A stretch of DNA of 64,000 nt from Chlorobium phaeovibrioides (GTDB lineage: Bacteria > Bacteroidota > Chlorobiia > Chlorobiales > Chlorobiaceae), in contig NZ_RXYK01000013.1 of the NCBI RefSeq assembly GCF_003968655.1, forward strand, positions 1 to 64,000, given 5' to 3'. The notes under the pieces were generated by a model. That model did no database searches and was not told the origin of the DNA. It saw only the letters and a list, made by a program, of their open reading frames with translations. The first letter of the stretch is position 1; the number at the start of each line of letters is the position of its first letter. Shown here piece after piece: positions 33,690 through 43,876 of this stretch. A program made the translations under genes and the position numbers.

Positions 33690-34892
33690 ATGCAGGAATT
33701 GGAAATGGCTGGACAGGGATCCCTCCGTCTGAGCCGAAAAAGCGATACTATTGTGGTTCTTGAAAAGGACCTTTCAACCGAGCAGATGGTGCTCAGTATG
33801 GGTCCCCAGCACCCCTCAACCCATGGCGTGCTTCGCCTTGAGTGCCTGACAGACGGTGAGGTTGTTACCGAGGCTGAACCATACCTTGGTTACCTGCATC
33901 GCTGCTTTGAAAAGCATTGTGAGCATGTCGATTATCCGGCGATTGTTCCCTATACCGACAGGATGGATTACCTTGCAGGCATCAACAGTGAAATGGCATA
34001 CTGTATTGCTGTGGAAAAACTGCTTGATCTGGAAATTCCCCGCCGGGTCGAGTTCATCCGCGTCATTGTTTCCGAGCTGAACCGGATTGCCTCCCACCTT
34101 GTGGCCATCGGTACCTACGCAATTGATCTTGGTGCATTTACACCGTTTCTTTTCTGTTTCCGGGACCGTGAGCACATTCTCAATATGCTTGAGTGGGCTA
34201 CGGGTGCACGGATGCTCTATAATTATATATGGGTCGGTGGTCTTGCCTATGATGTACCGGCAGGTTTCAACGAACGGGTTCTGGAGTTTGTCAACTATTT
34301 CCGTCCCAAGGCTCTTGAACTACAGCAGCTGCTGACAGAAAACGAGATTTTCGTGAAGAGGACCAAGGGCATCGGCATCATGCCTGCCGATGTTGCCATC
34401 AATTATGGATGGTCAGGCCCCATGCTTCGCGGCTCAGGTGTCCAGTGGGATATAAGACGCAATGATCCGTATTCCATCTACCCCGAACTTGATTTTGCCG
34501 TCCCTGTTCCTGACGGGAAGCTCTCCGTTGTGGGCGACTGCCTTTCACGCCACCTTGTGCGTGCTCTTGAAATTGAGGAGAGCCTCAAGATAATCGAGCA
34601 GTGCATTGACAAAATGCCCGGTACCCAGGGTTTTGATCCACGCTCAGCCGTGCCGAAAAGAGTCAGGCCGAAAGCGGGCGAGGTATACGGCCGTGCCGAA
34701 AATCCCCGTGGCGAGCTTGGTTTCTACATTCAGAGTGACGGGAAATCAACCAGTCCGCTGCGCTGCAAGGCCCGCTCTTCATGCTTTGTTAACCTGTCGG
34801 CCATGAAAGACCTTTCACGGGGTCAGTTGATTCCCGATCTTGTTGCCATTATCGGCAGCCTGGACATCGTTCTCGGGGAGGTTGACCGATGA
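33690..34892 (+). CDS. nuoD: Complex I subunit NuoD (quinone-binding)
   Basis: 400 residues. [16 protein letters not shown] (quinone site His), [15 protein letters not shown] and the hydrogenase-like core are recognisable; the C-terminus has [17 protein letters not shown]. NuoD forms the quinone cavity with NuoB. The stop overlaps nuoH (ATGA), so the two are coupled. Confidence 0.97.
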   Translation: MQELEMAGQGSLRLSRKSDTIVVLEKDLSTEQMVLSMGPQHPSTHGVLRLECLTDGEVVTEAEPYLGYLHRCFEKHCEHVDYPAIVPYTDRMDYLAGINSEMAYCIAVEKLLDLEIPRRVEFIRVIVSELNRIASHLVAIGTYAIDLGAFTPFLFCFRDREHILNMLEWATGARMLYNYIWVGGLAYDVPAGFNERVLEFVNYFRPKALELQQLLTENEIFVKRTKGIGIMPADVAINYGWSGPMLRGSGVQWDIRRNDPYSIYPELDFAVPVPDGKLSVVGDCLSRHLVRALEIEESLKIIEQCIDKMPGTQGFDPRSAVPKRVRPKAGEVYGRAENPRGELGFYIQSDGKSTSPLRCKARSSCFVNLSAMKDLSRGQLIPDLVAIIGSLDIVLGEVDR

Positions 34893-36007
34893 TACACTCC
34901 GCCTTACCGCAATTCAGCATGCCACTTCTTATGGGTAACAGCCTCAACGCGTGGTCGGACGCCCTTGCAGGGTTCCAGCCTGCAGGACTTCCTCTTGGTC
35001 TTCTCATCATAGCCGCCATTCCACTGGTCTTCATCGCTCTCTACGCTCTTACCTACGGTGTGTACGGTGAACGGAAAATTTCAGCTTTCATGCAGGATCG
35101 CCTCGGTCCCATGGAGGTCGGCAAGTGGGGCATTCTGCAGACACTGGCTGACATTCTGAAACTGCTCCAGAAGGAGGATATTGTTCCCACCTCCGCCGAC
35201 AAGTTTCTCTTTGTCATCGGCCCCGGTGTTTTGTTTGTCGGTTCGTTTCTCGCTTTTGCCGTGCTCCCTTTCAGCCCCGCCTTTATTGGAGCAAACCTGA
35301 ATGTGGGTCTCTTTTTTGCCATTGGCATTGTGGCCCTTGAGGTGGTTGGCATTCTTGCGGCCGGCTGGGGTTCAAACAACAAGTGGTCGCTCTATGGCGC
35401 TGTGAGAAGCGTTGCGCAGATTGTGAGCTATGAAATTCCCGCTGCAATTGCGCTGCTTTGTGGCGCCATGATGGCCGGAACCCTCGACATGCAGCAGATC
35501 AACATCCTCCAGTCGGGCACATATGGTTTTGCGCACTTCTTTCTTTTTCAGTCGCCCATTGCATGGCTGCCGTTTCTCATCTATTTCATCGCCTCCCTTG
35601 CCGAGGTGAACCGTGCTCCCTTCGATATCCCTGAAGCTGAATCAGAGCTGGTTGCAGGGTACTTTACCGAGTACTCAGGCATGAAGTTCGCAGTCATATT
35701 CCTCGCGGAGTATGGCAGCATGTTCATGGTGTCGGCCATTATTTCCATCGTCTTCCTTGGCGGATGGAATTCACCGCTGCCAAATATTGGTCCAATAGCC
35801 CTGAACGACATGACCACCGGGCCGGTATGGGGCGCATTCTGGATTATCTCAAAAGGCTTTTTCTTCATCTTCGTGCAGATGTGGCTTCGCTGGACCCTTC
35901 CCCGGCTCAGGGTTGACCAGCTGATGTATGTCTGCTGGAAGGTTCTTACACCCTTTGCTTTCGTCAGTTTCGTTCTGACGGCGATCTGGGAAATCTATGT
36001 CCCCTGA
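34889..36007 (+). CDS. nuoH: Complex I subunit NuoH
   Basis: 372 residues with eight or more TM helices. [15 protein letters not shown] and [20 protein letters not shown] are the conserved loops around the quinone channel. The start overlaps nuoD. It joins the membrane arm to the peripheral arm. Confidence 0.97.
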   Translation: MIHSALPQFSMPLLMGNSLNAWSDALAGFQPAGLPLGLLIIAAIPLVFIALYALTYGVYGERKISAFMQDRLGPMEVGKWGILQTLADILKLLQKEDIVPTSADKFLFVIGPGVLFVGSFLAFAVLPFSPAFIGANLNVGLFFAIGIVALEVVGILAAGWGSNNKWSLYGAVRSVAQIVSYEIPAAIALLCGAMMAGTLDMQQINILQSGTYGFAHFFLFQSPIAWLPFLIYFIASLAEVNRAPFDIPEAESELVAGYFTEYSGMKFAVIFLAEYGSMFMVSAIISIVFLGGWNSPLPNIGPIALNDMTTGPVWGAFWIISKGFFFIFVQMWLRWTLPRLRVDQLMYVCWKVLTPFAFVSFVLTAIWEIYVP

Positions 36008-36047
36008 GGGGCGAGTACTGAGAGTCAAGTAACCGTTGAATGACATT

Positions 36048-36680
36048 ATGAGCGAGTATTTCAAAAATATTGCAACCAGCGCCAGCACCATAGCTACCGG
36101 TATGGGCATAACGCTGAAGCATTTCCTCAATGCCTTCAACCGCAAGGGTGATGCGGGTATTGATGATGTCGATTATTTCCGGCAGGTTGACGGTCTCGTC
36201 ACGCTTCAGTACCCGCGTGAAGCGGTTCCTACACCTCTGCGTGGCCGCTACCGCCTTCACAACGCCATTGATGACTGCATTGGATGTGGACAGTGCGTCC
36301 GTGTATGTCCTGTGAACTGCATTGAGATAGAGACCATCAAGGTGATGCCCGAAGATCTGGCGGCCTGTGGCAAGACTTCAGGGGGGCAGCAGAAGAAGTT
36401 CTGGGTTCCTGTTTTTGATATAGATACGGCAAAGTGCATGACCTGCGGTATGTGCACCAATGTCTGCCCGACCGAGTGCCTTGTGCATACGCCGGTCAGC
36501 GATTTTTCTGAATTCGACCGTCAGAACCTGCTCTACCATTTCGGCAATCTGAGCCGCATAGAGGCCGATGCCAAACGCCGGAAGGCGGCTGAGGCTCAGG
36601 CTAAAGCGCAGGCCGAGAAGGAGTGTAAGGCGGCAGAAGCTAAAGCTGCGCAGGCCGAAGGCCCTGCAGGCGAACAATAA
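36048..36680 (+). CDS. nuoI: Complex I subunit NuoI (two 4Fe-4S clusters)
   Basis: 210 residues from ATG 36048 (a TTG at 36036 is a weaker candidate). Two ferredoxin motifs: CIGCGQCVRVCPVNC and CMTCGMCTNVCPTEC, carrying clusters N6a and N6b. The last 40 residues form an Ala/Lys/Glu-rich helix beginning at about AKRRKAAEAQAKAQAEKE, unusual for NuoI. In the absence of NuoEFG, this subunit is the likeliest place for a soluble donor such as ferredoxin to dock. Confidence 0.96.
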   Translation: MSEYFKNIATSASTIATGMGITLKHFLNAFNRKGDAGIDDVDYFRQVDGLVTLQYPREAVPTPLRGRYRLHNAIDDCIGCGQCVRVCPVNCIEIETIKVMPEDLAACGKTSGGQQKKFWVPVFDIDTAKCMTCGMCTNVCPTECLVHTPVSDFSEFDRQNLLYHFGNLSRIEADAKRRKAAEAQAKAQAEKECKAAEAKAAQAEGPAGEQ

Positions 36681-36694
36681 ACGCATACTGAGCT

Positions 36695-37216
36695 ATGAGC
36701 AACCCGACCTATACGGCGATTTTCTATCTCTTTGCGGCCATCACGGTGTTTTCAGCCGCGTTTGTCGTTTTTTCGCGCAATGTCATCTATTCGGCATTTT
36801 CGCTTCTCTTCACCTTTTTCGGCATAGCGGCTCTCTATGTTTTTCTGAGTGCCGACTTCATTGCCGTGACGCAGGTTGTGGTGTATGTTGGGGGCATTCT
36901 GGTGCTTCTTCTTTTTGGTGTCATGTTTACCAATAACATCATGGATACCGACCTGAAAACCGATGTGCTGCATGCCATTCCCGGAACATTCCTTTTTCTC
37001 GGTATACTCGCCGCACTGCTCTTTACTTTCTACACCACCAACGGGTGGATGCCTTCTGATACCCAACTGCAGGGCAGTGTGGTGGAGCGGATTGGGTTTG
37101 AGACCATGTCGCGCTATGTCCTTCCTTTTGAAATGGCATCAATTCTTCTTCTTGCTGCGCTTATAGGCGCGGCATTTCTTGCGCGCTATGACAATGGCGG
37201 CACCAACGAACATTAA
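36695..37216 (+). CDS. nuoJ: Complex I subunit NuoJ
   Basis: 173 residues, five TM helices. AIFYLFAAITVFSAAFVVFS, ALYVFLSADFIAVTQVVVYV and ILLLAALIGAAFLARYD are diagnostic. It is 14 nt after nuoI and 12 nt before nuoK. Confidence 0.96.
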   Translation: MSNPTYTAIFYLFAAITVFSAAFVVFSRNVIYSAFSLLFTFFGIAALYVFLSADFIAVTQVVVYVGGILVLLLFGVMFTNNIMDTDLKTDVLHAIPGTFLFLGILAALLFTFYTTNGWMPSDTQLQGSVVERIGFETMSRYVLPFEMASILLLAALIGAAFLARYDNGGTNEH

Positions 37217-37228
37217 GCAGTTTTATTC

Positions 37229-37546
37229 ATGGAACAGCTGACGACCATAGGAATCAATCACTACCTGACCATATCGGCGATTCTTTTCGCTCTTGGTCTG
37301 TACGCCGTCATGACCCGCAAAAATGCCATTGTCGTTCTGATGGGGGTTGAGCTTATTCTCAATGCGGCAAACATCAACTTTCTTGCGTTTTCCCACTATA
37401 ATGGAGGGATGGAAGGGGTGATGTTCAGTCTGTTTGTCATCGTGCTTGCGGCTGCCGAGGCTGCAGTTGCGCTGGCCATCATCATCAATATCTACAAGAT
37501 CTTCAAGAGTGTTGATGTCTCCTCGATCGACTCCATGAAAGAGTGA
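37229..37546 (+). CDS. nuoK: Complex I subunit NuoK
   Basis: 105 residues, three TM helices. LTISAILFALGLYAVMTRKN and VVLMGVELILNAANINFLAF contain the conserved Glu of TM2, and AAAEAAVALAIIINIYK the Glu of TM3. It takes part in proton translocation. Confidence 0.96.
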   Translation: MEQLTTIGINHYLTISAILFALGLYAVMTRKNAIVVLMGVELILNAANINFLAFSHYNGGMEGVMFSLFVIVLAAAEAAVALAIIINIYKIFKSVDVSSIDSMKE

Positions 37547-37599
37547 ACAAGGAAAGACGAATTACCAGTTTTCAATTTTTTCTGTAAACCGAAAGGAAC

Positions 37600-39840
37600 A
37601 TGCACAGTTTAATCCAGTTGTCAATAGCCGTTCTGCTGCTGCCACTGCTCTCGTTTGTCATCCTCATTTTCTTCAACCGCCGCCTTCCCAGACGGGGCGA
37701 CTTTATCGGTGTGGGGATACTGGGTGCAACCTTCGGGCTCTCGGCATATATTTTCTGGACTGTCATTGTACAGCATTACGATCCGGCGTTCCGTGTTGCA
37801 TGGGATTTTACCTGGATTGATTTTGGCAATGTTCCAGGCGTCGGGCCGCTTGTCATCAAGATGGGCATTGTCATTGACAACCTGACCGCCATCATGCTGG
37901 CAATGGTGACGCTCATCAGTTTTCTGGTTCATCTCTACTCGACGGGTTACATGAAGGGCGACAAGCATTACGGTCGCTTTTTCGCCTATCTCGGCATTTT
38001 CACCTTCTCCATGCTCGGCATTGTCCTGGCCGACAACCTTTTTGCTATCTACATTTTCTGGGAACTTGTGGGTCTCTCCTCTTATCTGCTCATCGGGTTC
38101 TTCTTTGAAAAAGAGAGTGCCGCAGATGCACAGAAAAAGGCTTTCCTTGCCAACCGTGTGGGCGATATCGGCATGTGGCTCGGCATTCTGATTCTCTACT
38201 CACAGTTCCATACTTTCAGCTACCATGAGATTTTCGGCCATCTTGCAGCAGGGGAGTTCGGTATGTCCCATGCCTGGCTGACCGCCGCAGGAATTCTGCT
38301 TTTCATGGGCTGCGTCGGCAAGTCTGCCCAGTTCCCGCTCCATGTCTGGCTGCCTGACGCCATGGAAGGCCCGACACCTGTTTCCGCCCTTATCCATGCA
38401 GCCACAATGGTTGCTGCCGGCGTCTACTTTGTTGCCCGTATCTTTGTGCTTCTGACACCCGAAGCACTCTATGTCATCTCCTTTGTCGGTGCATTCACCG
38501 CGTTCATGGCTGCCACCATAGCAATCACCCAGCACGACATCAAACGGGTTCTTGCATACTCAACTGTGTCGCAGCTTGGATACATGGTTCTCGGCCTTGG
38601 TGTTGGAGCTTATTCCGCAGCCATTTTCCATCTTGTTACCCACGCATTTTTCAAGGCCTGCCTCTTTCTTGGTTCAGGTGCCATCATCCATGCCATGCAT
38701 CATGAACAGGATATGCGCTGGATGGGAGGGCTTCGCAAAAACATGCCCTGGACATTCGTAACATTCTCTGTTGCAACCCTTGCGCTTGCCGGTCTTCCGC
38801 TCAGCAGCGGGTTCATGAGCAAAGATGCCATCCTTGCTGGTGCCATAGGGTTTGCCCAGGCTGAGGGCGGCGGAATCTACTACCTTGTTCCTTTCCTCGG
38901 ATTCATCTCTGCCCTGATGACCGCATTCTATATGGGCCGGCAGATATGGCTTGTTTTCTTTGGTGAAAGCCGCACCCATCTGAAGCCTGCCGCTCCGGAC
39001 GACCATCACGCTGCGCATGCACATGATGACGGCCATGAGGGGGAGCATCACGCAGTTCATGAGGTTGCCTGGAACATGCGCCTTCCGCTGGTCATTCTTG
39101 CAGCACTCTCAATTTTTGTGGTTTACTCTCCCGACCCGCTTGATGGCGGAAAGGGGTGGTTCATGCACATGATTCAGACTCCCGCAACGGTTGTTGGCGA
39201 AACGGTGCATGCAGAACCGGCTCTTCATATGGAAGCCGGGGAAAGTCTGGCTGCCGGTGAGGGTCATGAAGTGGTTCCGGGGCACGGTGCTGCTCAAATG
39301 CATGCCGAAACCCACACTGAGGGCCATACATTTGCCGACCCACGGCAGGCCGAAATAGGCCATCTGTCTCATGCGGCCCACAATCAGGCAATCATGATTT
39401 CAAGCATCATGGTGGCACTCGGTATCGTTCTTGCTCTTGTCTTCTATGTTTTCCGACTCATCGATCCCGACAAGACTGCAAAGGCAATACGCCCCCTCTA
39501 CCTTCTCTCGTTCAACAAGTGGTACTGGGATGAAATCTATAATGCAACCGTAATCAAAGGCTCTTTGGGGATTGCGCGGCTTCTGTCTTGGTTTGATGCC
39601 AACATTGTTGACGGTGTGGTCAACGGTGTAGCCACCCTGACCCGGAAATTCGCATTTGCCAATGGAAGCTTCGACAGATATGCAGTTGACGGAATGGTGA
39701 ACTTTACCGCATTCTTCGTCAATACCTCTGGAGCATTCATGAAAAAGCTTCAGACCGGAAAGGTGCAGACCTATGTCGTTATGGTCATTCTTGCACTCTT
39801 CGGGTACTTCGTCTATTACTTTACCCAACTGGTCTATTAA
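37600..39840 (+). CDS. nuoL: Complex I subunit NuoL with His-rich insertion
   Basis: 746 residues, antiporter-like. IVLADNLFAIYIFWELVGLS, WLPDAMEGPTPVSALIHAAT and LAYSTVSQLGYMVLGL are the family signatures. The C-terminal part contains an unusually histidine-rich region in two blocks: about residues 467-488 (DDHHAAHAHDDGHEGEHHAV) and about 535-595 (many His, with HAETHTEGHTF). It ends in a long lateral-helix and TM segment. It is 53 nt after nuoK. Function in proton pumping is standard; the His-rich blocks are not. Confidence 0.97.
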   Translation: MHSLIQLSIAVLLLPLLSFVILIFFNRRLPRRGDFIGVGILGATFGLSAYIFWTVIVQHYDPAFRVAWDFTWIDFGNVPGVGPLVIKMGIVIDNLTAIMLAMVTLISFLVHLYSTGYMKGDKHYGRFFAYLGIFTFSMLGIVLADNLFAIYIFWELVGLSSYLLIGFFFEKESAADAQKKAFLANRVGDIGMWLGILILYSQFHTFSYHEIFGHLAAGEFGMSHAWLTAAGILLFMGCVGKSAQFPLHVWLPDAMEGPTPVSALIHAATMVAAGVYFVARIFVLLTPEALYVISFVGAFTAFMAATIAITQHDIKRVLAYSTVSQLGYMVLGLGVGAYSAAIFHLVTHAFFKACLFLGSGAIIHAMHHEQDMRWMGGLRKNMPWTFVTFSVATLALAGLPLSSGFMSKDAILAGAIGFAQAEGGGIYYLVPFLGFISALMTAFYMGRQIWLVFFGESRTHLKPAAPDDHHAAHAHDDGHEGEHHAVHEVAWNMRLPLVILAALSIFVVYSPDPLDGGKGWFMHMIQTPATVVGETVHAEPALHMEAGESLAAGEGHEVVPGHGAAQMHAETHTEGHTFADPRQAEIGHLSHAAHNQAIMISSIMVALGIVLALVFYVFRLIDPDKTAKAIRPLYLLSFNKWYWDEIYNATVIKGSLGIARLLSWFDANIVDGVVNGVATLTRKFAFANGSFDRYAVDGMVNFTAFFVNTSGAFMKKLQTGKVQTYVVMVILALFGYFVYYFTQLVY

Positions 39841-39881
39841 GCGCGATTTTCTTTTACATTGATAACTTACCGATAGGGAAC

Positions 39882-41519
39882 ATGCTCAGTTTAATTGTTT
39901 TTCTGCCTGTTATTGCCGGCCTGATCATTCTTGCCGTGCCCTCTTCACAAAAGCAGATCATACGGATTGTGTCGCTTCTTGCGGCGGTGGTCCAGATGGT
40001 GCTTGCTGTCATGATATGGCGCGGATACGATCCATCGCTTGCGGGCATTACCGCCATGGCAGGAGGCATGCCGGAAGGTTCGTTCCAGTTCATTGAGCGG
40101 CTTCCATGGATCAGCCTTGACCTCGGCAACATGGGCAGCATGAACATTGAGTACTTCCTCGGTGTTGACGGGCTCTCCATCACCATGGTCATTCTTACCG
40201 CCCTTGTTTCCACCATCGGCGTGCTTTCAAGCTGGACCATCAAGAAGCAGGTGAAAGGGTACTTCCTGCTCTACAACCTGCTTGCCACTGCGATGATGGG
40301 CTGTTTTGTGGCGCTTGATTTCTTCCTCTTCTATGTTTTCTGGGAACTGATGCTTCTTCCGATGTATTTCCTTATCGGTATCTGGGGCGGCCCCAACCGT
40401 GAATACGCGGCAATCAAGTTCTTCCTCTATACCCTGTTCGGTTCCGTTTTCATGCTTCTTGTCATGATCGGCCTCTACTTCAGCGTCATTGATCCGCTCA
40501 CCGGCAACCATACCTTCAGTCTTGTTGCCATGGCAAGCCAGGAGAACTACATCAAGGATGCCATTCTCGGCCCCGATAACGCAATGTGGCGCTATGTTGC
40601 CTTCATCGTGCTTTTCATCGGTTTTGCCATCAAAGTGCCAATGTTCCCGTTTCACACATGGCTTCCCGATGCCCATGTTGAAGCACCAACTCCGATTTCC
40701 GTCATCCTTGCCGGTGTGCTGCTGAAGCTCGGTACCTACGGCATGATGCGCATCAACTTTCCGCTTTTCCCGGAGGTATTCCAGGCTTCCATGTATGTCA
40801 TCGGGGTGTTCGGTGCCATCAACATCATCTACGGGGCATTCTGCGCCCTTGCCCAGCAGGATCTGAAAAAGATGGTTGCATATTCATCAATCAGCCATAT
40901 GGGATATGTGCTTCTCGGTCTTGCCGCAGCCAACAGCGAAGGGATGACCGGTGCGCTCTACCAGATGTTCAACCACGGCACCATAACCGCCATGCTCTTT
41001 CTTCTTGTGGGTGTTATTTATGACCGTGCCCACACCCGACAGATTGACAAGTTCGGCGGCCTTGCTTCCTATATGCCGGTCTACGCAGGTATTGTGACTG
41101 TTGCATGGTTTGCTTCTCTTGGCCTTCCCGGTCTCAGCGGATTCATCTCCGAAGCATTTGTTTTTGTGGGGGCGTTCAGCTCTGAAACCACCCGCTACAT
41201 TGCCATGGTTTCCGTTCTCGGCATTGTTTTTGGTGCTGCCTATCTGCTCTGGTCGCTCCAGCGGATGTTCCTTGGCAAAAGGAAAGACGACGCTGCCTAC
41301 GATCTTGTGACTGGTCCTGATGGACAGGAACAGATTCATTTCCACGACTGGAACGGTAAACTTGATCTTGACGGCCGTGAACTGGCCATGCTGATTCCGC
41401 TTGTGGTGATCACCATTTTCCTTGGCATCTACCCAATGCCCATCATGGGCCTGATGACAACCACCGTCAACCATCTGGTGGAGGTTCTCTCTCCGGTGAT
41501 GATGGCAGTGGTGAATTAA
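39882..41519 (+). CDS. nuoM: Complex I subunit NuoM
   Basis: 545 residues. FLLFYVFWELMLLPMYFLIG, FHTWLPDAHVEAPTPISVIL and MVAYSSISHMGYVLLGL are the NuoM signatures with the conserved TM5 Glu and TM7-8 Lys. It is an antiporter-like proton-pumping subunit. Confidence 0.97.
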   Translation: MLSLIVFLPVIAGLIILAVPSSQKQIIRIVSLLAAVVQMVLAVMIWRGYDPSLAGITAMAGGMPEGSFQFIERLPWISLDLGNMGSMNIEYFLGVDGLSITMVILTALVSTIGVLSSWTIKKQVKGYFLLYNLLATAMMGCFVALDFFLFYVFWELMLLPMYFLIGIWGGPNREYAAIKFFLYTLFGSVFMLLVMIGLYFSVIDPLTGNHTFSLVAMASQENYIKDAILGPDNAMWRYVAFIVLFIGFAIKVPMFPFHTWLPDAHVEAPTPISVILAGVLLKLGTYGMMRINFPLFPEVFQASMYVIGVFGAINIIYGAFCALAQQDLKKMVAYSSISHMGYVLLGLAAANSEGMTGALYQMFNHGTITAMLFLLVGVIYDRAHTRQIDKFGGLASYMPVYAGIVTVAWFASLGLPGLSGFISEAFVFVGAFSSETTRYIAMVSVLGIVFGAAYLLWSLQRMFLGKRKDDAAYDLVTGPDGQEQIHFHDWNGKLDLDGRELAMLIPLVVITIFLGIYPMPIMGLMTTTVNHLVEVLSPVMMAVVN

Positions 41520-41557
41520 TCGGATACAACGAGGTAACAGAATAAACGAAGAGAATT

Positions 41558-43096
41558 ATGTTCGAGCTGCCATCAGGTGCTGAAATCCAGAGTATCATTT
41601 CGATCCTGAAATCGGGTCTGGGGTTCTTTATCCCTGAAATCTACCTCTCTATTCTTTTTATGGGCCTGATCATTCTTGATCTGGCTCTTAAAGGCAGGAA
41701 CAAGAGCGGCATTCTTGGGTGGGCTACCCTCATCGGACTCGGGGGAAGCTTCTATTTCATAGCCCAGCAGCATGCAATGCAGGCGGGGGAGCATTTTTTC
41801 GGGATGTATGTGCTTGACGAGTACGCCATCTTCTTCAAGTACTTCTTTGTGGCTTCCGGCATGTTTGCTGTTGTTGCCACGCTTGCTGACAGGAAGTTCG
41901 ACGCAGAGGTTAAAAGCATCGGAGAGTACTATGCGCTTGTGGTGGCAATGGTTATCGGTATGGTTATGATGGCAGCCGCCTCAGACCTTCTGATGATTTT
42001 CCTTGCCATGGAGCTGGTCAGCCTCAGTGCCTACATCCTTTCCGGCTACTTCAAGCGGGATGCCCGCTCTTCAGAGGCCGCTCTGAAATATCTGGTGTAC
42101 GGTGCAGTTTCCTCGGGGCTGATGCTCTATGGTTTCTCCCTCATCTATGGTATGACCGCCGAGACCAACATTCTGAAAATCAGCATGGAACTGGCCGATC
42201 ACGGCTACGATCCGCTGGTGATGATTCTGGCGACTCTGTTGATCATGGCCGGATTCGGTTACAAAATCGGTGCTTTCCCTTTCCATTTCTGGAGCCCCGA
42301 TGTCTATGAGGGAGCACCCACTCCCATTACCGCCTATCTCTCCGTTGCATCAAAGGCAGCCGGGTTTGCCCTTCTTCTCCGTTTTTTCTATATCGCCGTG
42401 CCTCATGGCGTCAGCCCATACGAGGACATTCTCGGTATTGACTGGCTCACGCTGCTCGTCATCATGTCGGTTGCTTCAATGATTTACGGCAATGTGGTGG
42501 CCATCTGGCAGAAAAATGTGAAGCGGCTTCTTGCCTACTCCTCAATTGCTCATGCCGGCTACCTGCTGCTTGGTGTTATTGTTATGGATGAAATCGGCAC
42601 ACAGGCAGTGCTCTTTTACCTGCTTTCCTACTTCCTGATGAACTATGCCGCCTTCTATGTGGTGGTACTCATTTCCAACAGGACAGGAAGTGAAACTCTT
42701 GACGACTACCGCGGCCTGGGCAGCAAAATGCCCCTTGCCGGTGCAGCGCTCACCGTGTTTCTCATCTCGCTTGTCGGTCTTCCTCCTACGGTCGGCTTCA
42801 TCGGAAAGCTGATGATCTTCTCCGCGCTGCTTTCCAAAGGCGCTCTCTACATCTGGCTTGCGCTTATCGGTGTGTTGACAAGCGTTATTTCTCTCTACTA
42901 CTACATGCTCATTCCTCTGAATATGTTCCTTCGCGAGTCGCTTGAGCCGAATGAAAAATCACTCAATCCCGGCTTCCTGGCTCAGCTCATGATGGCGGTG
43001 CTGATGATCCTCACCATCTGGTTCGGCCTCTTCTTTGAGCCGCTCTCGGAATTTGCCCGCTACTCGTCTGCCATGTTCGGCCTCTCACTTTACTGA
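41558..43096 (+). CDS. nuoN: Complex I subunit NuoN
   Basis: 512 residues. LLMIFLAMELVSLSAYILSG, FHFWSPDVYEGAPTPITAYL and LLAYSSIAHAGYLLLGVIV are typical. Last gene of the operon, followed by a strong terminator. nuoE, nuoF and nuoG are absent from this run. Confidence 0.97.
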   Translation: MFELPSGAEIQSIISILKSGLGFFIPEIYLSILFMGLIILDLALKGRNKSGILGWATLIGLGGSFYFIAQQHAMQAGEHFFGMYVLDEYAIFFKYFFVASGMFAVVATLADRKFDAEVKSIGEYYALVVAMVIGMVMMAAASDLLMIFLAMELVSLSAYILSGYFKRDARSSEAALKYLVYGAVSSGLMLYGFSLIYGMTAETNILKISMELADHGYDPLVMILATLLIMAGFGYKIGAFPFHFWSPDVYEGAPTPITAYLSVASKAAGFALLLRFFYIAVPHGVSPYEDILGIDWLTLLVIMSVASMIYGNVVAIWQKNVKRLLAYSSIAHAGYLLLGVIVMDEIGTQAVLFYLLSYFLMNYAAFYVVVLISNRTGSETLDDYRGLGSKMPLAGAALTVFLISLVGLPPTVGFIGKLMIFSALLSKGALYIWLALIGVLTSVISLYYYMLIPLNMFLRESLEPNEKSLNPGFLAQLMMAVLMILTIWFGLFFEPLSEFARYSSAMFGLSLY

Positions 43097-43127
43097 ACCA
43101 ACAGTTCAACGGCCGGAAGAAGTCTGT

Positions 43128-43173
43128 AAAAGAAAACCCCGTTGCTTCACGAAGAAGGACGGGGTTTTCTTTT
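43128..43173. terminator. Bidirectional terminator between nuoN and folE
   Basis: AGAAAACCCCGT (43131-43142) and ACGGGGTTTTCT (43159-43170) are exact complements, with A-rich and T-rich flanks. It stops the nuo transcript on the plus strand and folE on the minus strand. Confidence 0.9.
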
Positions 43174-43204
43174 ATATGGATGGGAGAGCTGTGATTTTTT
43201 CGGT

Positions 43205-43876
43205 TCAGGGGCGTATCAGCCTCAGAAATTCTCCTCTCGTTGATTCCGAGGAGATGAACTCGCCCGACATTGCAGATGTTGTTGTGACAGAGTTGAGCTT
43301 CTCAACGCCCCGCATCACCATGCACATGTGCTTCGCCTCAATGACAACTCCCACACCTTTCGGGTGCAGCACATCCTGGATTGCATCACGAATCTGCTGG
43401 GTCAGGCGTTCCTGCACCTGAAGGCGGCGTGCAAACACCTCAACCACCCGTGCCAGTTTTGACAGCCCCACTATCTTTCCATCAGGAATGTATGCAACAT
43501 GTGCCTTGCCGAAGAAAGGGAGCATGTGATGCTCGCACATTGAAAAAATGTCAATGTCCTTCACCAGAACCATTTCATCATAGGATTCTGTAAAAACAGC
43601 TTTTTTCAGCATCTCTTCAGGATCCTGACGGTATCCTCTTGTCAGGAATGCAAGTGAACGGGCTACCCGCTCGGGCGTTTTCAGCAGCCCTTCGCGCTCC
43701 GGATCCTCTCCAACCCCTTCAAGGAGTGTATAGACAGATTCTGACATTGACTCCATTATCTCTGCTGGAAGTTGTGCCGGGTCGTTCAGGCACTCGTCGT
43801 CATCACAGCATGTGCCGCGTCCCGTAAGTGCCGGGTTATTCACCAAGGTAGCTGACACTGTTTTTTCCTGTTTCAT
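43205..43876 (-). CDS. folE: GTP cyclohydrolase I
   Basis: 223 residues. [40 protein letters not shown] (zinc Cys and His), [20 protein letters not shown] and [12 protein letters not shown] are FolE signatures. It converts GTP to dihydroneopterin triphosphate, the substrate of QueD. The N-terminus has extra Cys/Asp-rich residues ([12 protein letters not shown]). The start overlaps the end of the upstream queD-like gene by 41 nt, so the two are a pathway pair. Confidence 0.96.
   Translation of the reverse strand: MKQEKTVSATLVNNPALTGRGTCCDDDECLNDPAQLPAEIMESMSESVYTLLEGVGEDPEREGLLKTPERVARSLAFLTRGYRQDPEEMLKKAVFTESYDEMVLVKDIDIFSMCEHHMLPFFGKAHVAYIPDGKIVGLSKLARVVEVFARRLQVQERLTQQIRDAIQDVLHPKGVGVVIEAKHMCMVMRGVEKLNSVTTTSAMSGEFISSESTRGEFLRLIRP

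Noticed and set aside
43097-43204. nuoE, nuoF or nuoG after nuoN
   Set aside because: The operon ends in a terminator and the next genes are folE and queD.
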